Source of the DNA: Lithobates sylvaticus
Taxonomy: Eukaryota > Chordata > Amphibia > Anura > Ranidae
Reading direction: 5' to 3'
Assembly (NCBI GenBank): GCA_028564925.1
Contig: CM053026.1
Location: 594,315,161 to 594,379,160 of the forward strand
DNA: 64,000 nucleotides
The notes under the pieces are model-generated. The model was not told the DNA's origin. It did no database searches and worked only from the letters and a program-made list of their open reading frames with translations. Below, one piece after another: positions 58,269-64,000 of the stretch. Numbering within the stretch: the stretch's first letter is position 1; each line of letters starts with the position of its first letter. A program made the position numbers and the translations under genes.

Positions 58269-59686
58269 CAGGGGTGCCCAACCAGTGGCCTGGGGGCCAC
58301 ATGTGGCCCGTGGAGCCCTCTGATGTGGCCCGCGACCTCTTGCTCTGGGATGGCGGGTAGGCAAGTCCAGATTGTGGGTTGCCGACCCACCATCCCAGAG
58401 CAAGAGTATTGTGAATGAAGCTGGCAGTAGAGGAAGCAAGTGGTTGCAGAGCAGAGCTGCATAACTGTGAGAAATTTGGAAACATGCATCACACCAAGTA
58501 ATTAACACACATTTGTGTCCACATGTGCTAGCTGTGCTAGCTCCCATCATGGTGGAATGAATGCCAACGTTTTTTTGGGGGTGCATAAACAACTTTACGA
58601 ACTACGCGAACAGTGGTTGAGTGGGTGATGGGGTTGCACCCCCAAAAACGTCCATTCATCCCCATGATGGAAAATGGCACTTTTGAAGCTTCTAGGCTTG
58701 TTGTTTTACCCATCTGAATGACCATTTTCAGACCCTAATTGAGTGCATGTTCCAATTTCCACTTTCCGGGGGTGGACCCCCCCCATGTGATGAAGGCAAG
58801 ATCAAAACACACTTTGGAACATTTAGTCATGTCTGATCTTGTCTTCACTTTACAAAGTTGAACTTTCATAGTTCATAGGTTCTGGTTAGCTCCATGCCTG
58901 GTTTTAATAGCCAATTGCGGAATGTTTGTAACCAATGTTTTTGCAATATACCATGATGTTGTTCAGTTTGGCGTGAAGATTTAGTAACCGCGCTGACTTT
59001 TTATTTTTCTGTGTGGCTTCCTTATTTAAAAACACAATGCATTATGTATGTAAAATGACTGTTGTTAAAGGTAAGTTTATTTCTAAAATCAGTGTGTATA
59101 TGGGCATATCTGGGCTGCTTTCAACCTGAATGGAAGACTGTTGTTAAAGGTAAGTTTATTTCTAAAATCAGTGTGTATATGGGCATATCTGGGCTGCTTT
59201 CAAACTGATCCACAGGTGCAGCGCAGAACACCTGCAGGTTACCTGCACTGAGCCATAGACTTCTGCTATTACCTGCAGGTTTGGTGCACTTCAGAAAGTG
59301 CACCATCCCTGCAGGTTATAATAGAAGTCTATGGCAAAGTACAGCTAAGCCACAGGTGCACTGCGCTGCACCCTCAGTGTGGGTAAACCATAGCGCGTCA
59401 GTGTGAAAGCAGCCTTAGGCTGCTTTTGACATGATCAGAACCTCCGTTCACCTCTATCGAACCACAGATGTAAACAGACTTGTGGCCATTTACACCCACC
59501 TACCTCCAATGCGATAAAAAAAAAGACATGGGGGGGGGGGGGCATAGAGTTGAGCGGGCTGTGTCTGTGTCAGCTCTGCATTTGCAGAGTGGACTTGGAC
59601 CTGTCATCTGCCCACTCATTGTGGCCCATGACTAGTTACCAAGTTGCTTAAGTGGCCCTCGCTCTTCAAAACGTTGGGCACCCCTG
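58269..59686. mobile_element. 1.4-kb hAT element, perfect 8-bp duplication
   Basis: CAGGGGTGCCCAACCAGTGG at the left and CGTTGGGCACCCCTG at the right, flanked by CTCTATTG on both sides (58261-58268 and 59687-59694). It is a longer relative of 29262-29880. Inside, an inverted repeat near 58545-58675 has matching ATCATGG and CCCCAAAAACGTCC ends. A 79-bp tandem duplication starts at 59057 and 59136. No transposase reading frame is visible. Confidence 0.95.
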
Positions 59687-59976
59687 CTCTATTGCAACTC
59701 TATTGATTTGTTCTATACCTGAACCAGAGTGGAACCAACACATCTGAAAATAGATGAATGAGTCCTGAAAACGAAAGGTGGGTTAAACAGTTGTATACCG
59801 GCAGTGCAGATACAAGACTAGGCTGTGAGGGTATGATGCTGATACTGTAATGTGGTGCAAGGGAGATGATATAAAAGGCAGTGCAAGTAACAGTACTGTT
59901 TCCTATGTAATGCAGACAATGCCCTGCCTAACCACTGGCCAGTGGGGTAGCAACTTAGTCCTGCTTATGTTAGGGT

Positions 59977-60417
59977 CCTTTACTCATGTTAGAACGCTCA
60001 CTTCCAACTGTGACTATTTGTAAAACCAGGGCGCACAAGCTTTCCAGGCCTCTGGCAGATCATCTCAGGGCACAACAGAAAAGGTCCCCAACGTCAAATA
60101 AAAACATTGATGTATCCCACAAGCCTCTCCGAACTGCAACCAATCATAATCCCTCTCTTCTATTGTTGGGGGCAGACCTCCTTTCAGATGGTGACAACTG
60201 CCAATCAGAGTCATTCAATGTCCTCAGACTCCTCCAAAATAGCCACCCCTCCTCCATAATTGAAAACGCTTTCTTCCCTGTGGTGTCCCTGACTGGAAGA
60301 AGAGGGAACAATCGTATGCAGCAAAGGAACAAAAGCTCTGCTGGATTGCTTAAAGAGGCTGCTTACCTGGCACTACACAGATATTCTAAACAGCATATTA
60401 AAAAATTAAAACCGTAA
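59977..60417 (+). CDS. Possible terminal coding exon, protein unidentified
   Basis: An acceptor-like CTCATGTTAG at about 59981-59990 is followed by an open frame of about 140 codons (ERSLPTVTICKTRAHKLSRP, then LLLLGADLLSDGD, ENAFFPVVSLTGRRG and LLKEAAYLALHRYSKQHIKK). It ends at a TAA at 60415-60417. The composition is balanced, with no repeats or stops, and the sequence matches none of the transposon families seen here. A basic C-terminal tail is visible. A final exon with a 3' untranslated region would fit, but no partner exon was found. It could instead be a retrocopy or chance. I do not recognise the protein. Confidence 0.4.
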   Translation, partial: PLLMLERSLPTVTICKTRAHKLSRPLADHLRAQQKRSPTSNKNIDVSHKPLRTATNHNPSLLLLGADLLSDGDNCQSESFNVLRLLQNSHPSSIIENAFFPVVSLTGRRGNNRMQQRNKSSAGLLKEAAYLALHRYSKQHIKKLKP

Positions 60418-61271
60418 GACCCATGAATCAGTTTGAAAAAGTCTGCCTGGAAGCCAAGCCAGACAGACATGTTGTCCATGGCTATGAAACGTTTGAGGAG
60501 CCAACCTGGACATTTCACCCCATGTATTAATTCTTTTCAACAAAGATATCCACTATATTGTTATCAGTAGTAGTTGAGCTCACTTCTTTTGGCACAGCAG
60601 ATTCTTAATGCTTTTAAAAATGAAAACCTAGCCACCCATGTTGTTAAATTTCATTGCAGCATGCTGTAATTTGTTCCTCCAAAGATGTATTGTAAATTAG
60701 GGCCTATTATGGCACATATCAAATGGATGTTTTTTTTTAGGCCAACACAATGCGTAGTTCTCCGTTAACAATTCTTTAAACAGTTTGCTTTTATTAATTT
60801 ATTGTATTTTCATGCTGAGCATGTTTCTTGTCTAATGAATGTAATTAGTTCTTGTCCTTTTTTCCTTCCCTTAAAACCTTTCTCTGTAATCAATATGTAG
60901 CAACCCATGGTCTCTTACCACTCCTTTGTGTTTTGTGTAGTAAATCGGTCTTTAGAAACACCTTATTCCTGGAACTGTGCAATCATAGAGAAGCAATCTT
61001 CAAACAGTTATTCCCTGGAGTGTATACAGAAAGGTAAAAGAGAATATAGTTCTGAGCTTAGTAATTCAAGCTGCAATTGCAATGGTGCTTTTCAATCATT
61101 TTTAACTTTCTTTCATTCTTTTTCTTTCTTTCTTTTTTTATATTTGTTTCATAATAATTAAAAATGGGCACCTCAATGCGCATACACCAGGGTTATGACT
61201 CGTATGGATAAAACAAACTTTTTGTTTTCTCAGAAACTGGTGGAGCTTCACCCAAAAGGGAAAGTTCTACT
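60418..61271. other. No gene recognised
   Basis: AT-rich with T/C-rich stretches near 61090-61140. If the preceding exon is real, its 3' untranslated region would lie here; AATAAA-like signals are weak. Confidence 0.35.
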
Positions 61272-63210
61272 TTAACCACTTCAGCCCCGAAAGGATTTAC
61301 CCCCTTAATGACCAGGCCATTGTTTGCGATACGGCACTGCGTTACTTTAACCACTTCCCACCCGGCCAATGTAGATATACGGCCGGGTGGGAGCCGTCTA
61401 CTTCTGATAGGACGTTCAGGAACGTCCTTCAGAAGTAGAGGGATCGCGCGCGCGCGTGCCCGCGCAGCGGCGCGATCCCGATGCGGCCGTGTCACCCGGA
61501 CACGGCGCATCTCGAATCGGCAGGAGGGCACGGTGATTGGCCCTCCTGATCACATGACGGCCGTGACGAATCACGGCTGTCATGTGATGTAAACAAACAG
61601 CCGGTTGCTAGGCAATCGGCCCTCCTCTCCTCACACGGAAGTCGTCGGTGAGGAGAGGAGAGCGGATCGCTGCAGCCGGCTGGTGATCAGTGAGTATGAG
61701 ATGTTTTTTTACTCACTGATCACCAGTCTAGGGTCCCCCATAGTAAAACACACGTCCCCACAGTAAAACACACATGTCCCCACAGTAAGACACACATGTC
61801 CCCACAGTAAAACACACATGTCCCCAAAACACACATGTCCCCAAAACACACATGTCCCTAAATAATAAAAACACATGTCCCTCACATATGTCCCACTAAA
61901 ATCACATGTGCCAATGATTATCTGCACACATATGTCCGTGATCACCTGCACACCCCTTTTACATGATCATTTGCGTACATATGTCCGTGATCACGCGAAC
62001 CAATTATTATACACTTAACGGAATTTTTTTTACAAAAAACATGTAGCAGAATACATTTTGGCTTAAATTTTATGACAAAATTTGATTTTATTGGATTTCT
62101 TTTAAAAAAGAAAGGAGAAAATATTGTTTTTTTTCAAAATTTCCGCTATGTTTTCGCTTATATCGCAAAAAATAAAAAACGGAGTCGCGAATAAATACCA
62201 CCAAACTAAAGCTCTATTTGTGCGAACAAAATGATAAAAAATTCATTTGGTTACAGCATTGCATGACCGCGCAATTGTCACTGAAAGTGCGCGAGCGCTG
62301 AAAGCTGAAAATTGGTCTGGGCAGGAAGGGTGTTTAAGTGCACAGTAGGCAAGTGGTTAACTGATAATTGCATGGGCGTGCAGCGATGTGCCCAAAAAAA
62401 AATGTTATTTTTTCCCCCAAATAGAGCTTTTTTTTGGTGGTATTTGATTACCTCTGCGTTTTTTTTTTTTTTGAGCTATAAACAAAAAAAGACTGCTATA
62501 CTTTCTGCTATAATACATATCCAATTAAAAAATATAAAAAAAAAAGTATTCATCAGTTTAGGCCAATATGTATTCTTCTATATATTTTTGGTAAAAAATA
62601 TCAAAGCATATATTGATTGGTTTGCACAAAAGTTATAGTGTCTACAAAATGGGGGTATATTTATTGCATTTTTATTATTATTATTTTTTATTTTTACTAG
62701 TAATGGCAGTGATCAGTGATTTTTAGTGAGACTGTGACATTGCGGCAGACAGATCAGACACTTTTGAAATTTTTTTGGGACCAATGATATTATTACAGTG
62801 ATCATAGCTAAAAATATGCACTGATCACTGTATAAATGGCACTGGCAGGGGAGGTGTTAACACTAGGGGACAATCAAGGGGTTAAGTGTGTCCTAGGGAG
62901 GTGTTTTCTAACTGTGGGGGTAGTAGACTGACTGGGAGTACAGAGAGATCTCTGTTCCTGATCACTAGATATCTCTGTACTCACCTGTCAGAACGGGGAT
63001 CTACTTTGTTTACATAGGCAGATCCCTGTTCAGCCTCTCTGTGGAGCGATCGTGGGTGGCCGGCGGACATCGCAGCCGCCGGACAGCGCATCGGCTCCCC
63101 CGCCATGCAGTGCACGCGCCTGAGCACAAAACAACTTACGGGTACGTCGTTTCGAGCAATAGGGCCGCCCTGCCGCAGTAATATGTGGTGACCGGTCCTT
63201 AAGTGGTTAA
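61272..63210. mobile_element. TTAA MITE interrupted by another TTAA MITE
   Basis: Starts TTAACCACTTCAGCCCCG and ends CCTTAAGTGG followed by TTAA (63207-63210). The inner element splits it at TTAA within CTGCGTTACTTTAACTGA. The rest resumes at 62361 with CTGATAATTGCATGG. The family landmarks AAATAGAGC and TAATGGCAGTGATC are present. Confidence 0.92.
61347..62360. mobile_element. Inner TTAA MITE with ACATGTCC minisatellite
   Basis: Left end TTAACCACTTCCCACCCGG, right end GTAGGCAAGTGG followed by TTAA. TTAA sits on both sides (61347-61350 and 62357-62360), and removing the insert with one TTAA restores the outer element. Bases 61740-61950 are a tandem repeat of a CACACATGTCCCC unit. Confidence 0.93.
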
Positions 63211-63491
63211 GACCTTCTCCCCCTACTCTTTAGGCAATGCCATTTTTTTTTCACAATGCGTAGCGTGGTTCACGAATTTGCAGTGGGCTCCTGGCTGTGA
63301 ATCCATATTCTGTCACAGCCGGGTTCCCACAGTTGAGATGCCGGCGATGGGGAAAGAAGATCAATGGAAAGAATGGCTTGGTGGAGCACATCATTGGATC
63401 CTGGGACAGGTGAGTGTTTATTAAAAGTCAGCAGCTACAGTTTTCGTAGCTGCTGACTTTCAATAAACACAAATATGACTGGAGCTCCTCT
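63211..63491. repeat. Small stem and MITE fragment
   Basis: GTCAGCAGCTAC and GTAGCTGCTGAC form a stem at 63428-63459. GGAGCTCCTCTTTAA at 63481-63495 is the right end of a TTAAAG-type MITE. Confidence 0.6.
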
Positions 63492-64000
63492 TTAAAGTGT
63501 TACTAAACCCACAACAGTGAAATCAGTCTGTATATGCAGTAAAGCGTGCGTGTTATACTCACTGTGGAACCTAGGGGGTTAATCCTCTGCATTTTGTATA
63601 AAGGCTGTTCAAACCTGTCTCCTCTGATCATCCCCTTCCACTGACTTCCAATATATTTCCTGATATTTACAGAGCCAGGGGACAGGCTGCACATGCTCAG
63701 TTTGGTGTGTGCTACTAGAGAGTTTTTTTTTTTTTGGGAGAGTACATGTGATCAGCAAAGGGCCAATCAGCCATCAGACTGTCCAGACAGAGGATCAGGG
63801 GTCCTGCATTCTCATATGACAATCGTGAGAGAATGAAAACTCCTACAAATTTTAACAAGACACTGATAGAAGTCACAAGACTGCTCTAACTGCTGATGAT
63901 AAAAGGTATTTAGCAGTTTATATTTACTAAAATAATTGCATTTTCACGTTATATGTACTTTGGGAGACCAGCTATAGTGAATGCAGGCTGCTGGGTTTAG
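63492..64000. mobile_element. TTAAAGTGTTACTAAACCC MITE, cut by window edge
   Basis: The left end is TTAAAGTGTTACTAAACCCA. The last bases of the window (GCTGGGTTTAG) mirror it, so the element is nearly complete and should finish within about 12 bp beyond the window. Confidence 0.8.

Overview
This window is nuclear DNA from a frog, most likely a ranid or a close relative. Two kinds of evidence point that way. First, a vertebrate single-copy gene runs across it on the minus strand in the usual exon and intron form. Second, nearly all the remaining DNA is interspersed repeats of types that fill large anuran genomes: TTAA-flanked MITEs, hAT MITEs, Tc1-like transposons and L1/Tx1-like LINEs. There is no operon structure, no rRNA or tRNA gene that I can see, and no CRISPR array.

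The host gene is the 5' part of GATB, subunit B of the mitochondrial glutamyl-tRNA(Gln) amidotransferase. A probable first exon with a mitochondrial-type N-terminus lies at 44689-44867. Upstream of it (44868-45030) are a CCAAT box, a CACGTG box and two ZNF143-like sites. The next recognised exon is 33726-33876 and the following one is 14081-14194, joined by introns of about 10.8 and 19.5 kb. The remaining exons should lie beyond position 1. The introns are built almost entirely of transposons.

Layout: 1-8 kb holds MITEs, a weak retrovirus-like relic and two hairpin structures. 8.1-13.4 kb is a four-level nest: MITE, Tc1 transposon, LINE, and MITEs within the LINE. 13.4-18.1 kb has a GATB exon, a second Tc1-like pseudogene and paired MITEs. 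19-21.9 kb is a giant imperfect palindrome carrying two datable insertions. 24.4-31.1 kb is a decayed near-full-length LINE interrupted by a hAT element. 32.7-36.7 kb has a GATB exon and more MITEs. 36.8-39.9 kb is a young 5'-truncated LINE with an open 869-codon ORF2. 40-44.7 kb is MITEs. 45.7-53.3 kb is a minisatellite of about 7.6 kb with a 24-bp unit and higher-order structure, starting about 0.8 kb upstream of the GATB start codon. 53.3-64 kb is MITEs, a 1.4-kb hAT element, one unidentified possible coding exon and a pair of nested TTAA elements.

I found no convincing new multi-gene system. The most notable signals are the minisatellite next to the GATB promoter, the palindromes and foldbacks, a transposon end that may supply the GATB intron 1 splice donor, and insertions that show TTAA target duplication directly in the sequence. 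All family names come from recognising motifs by eye; no search was run.
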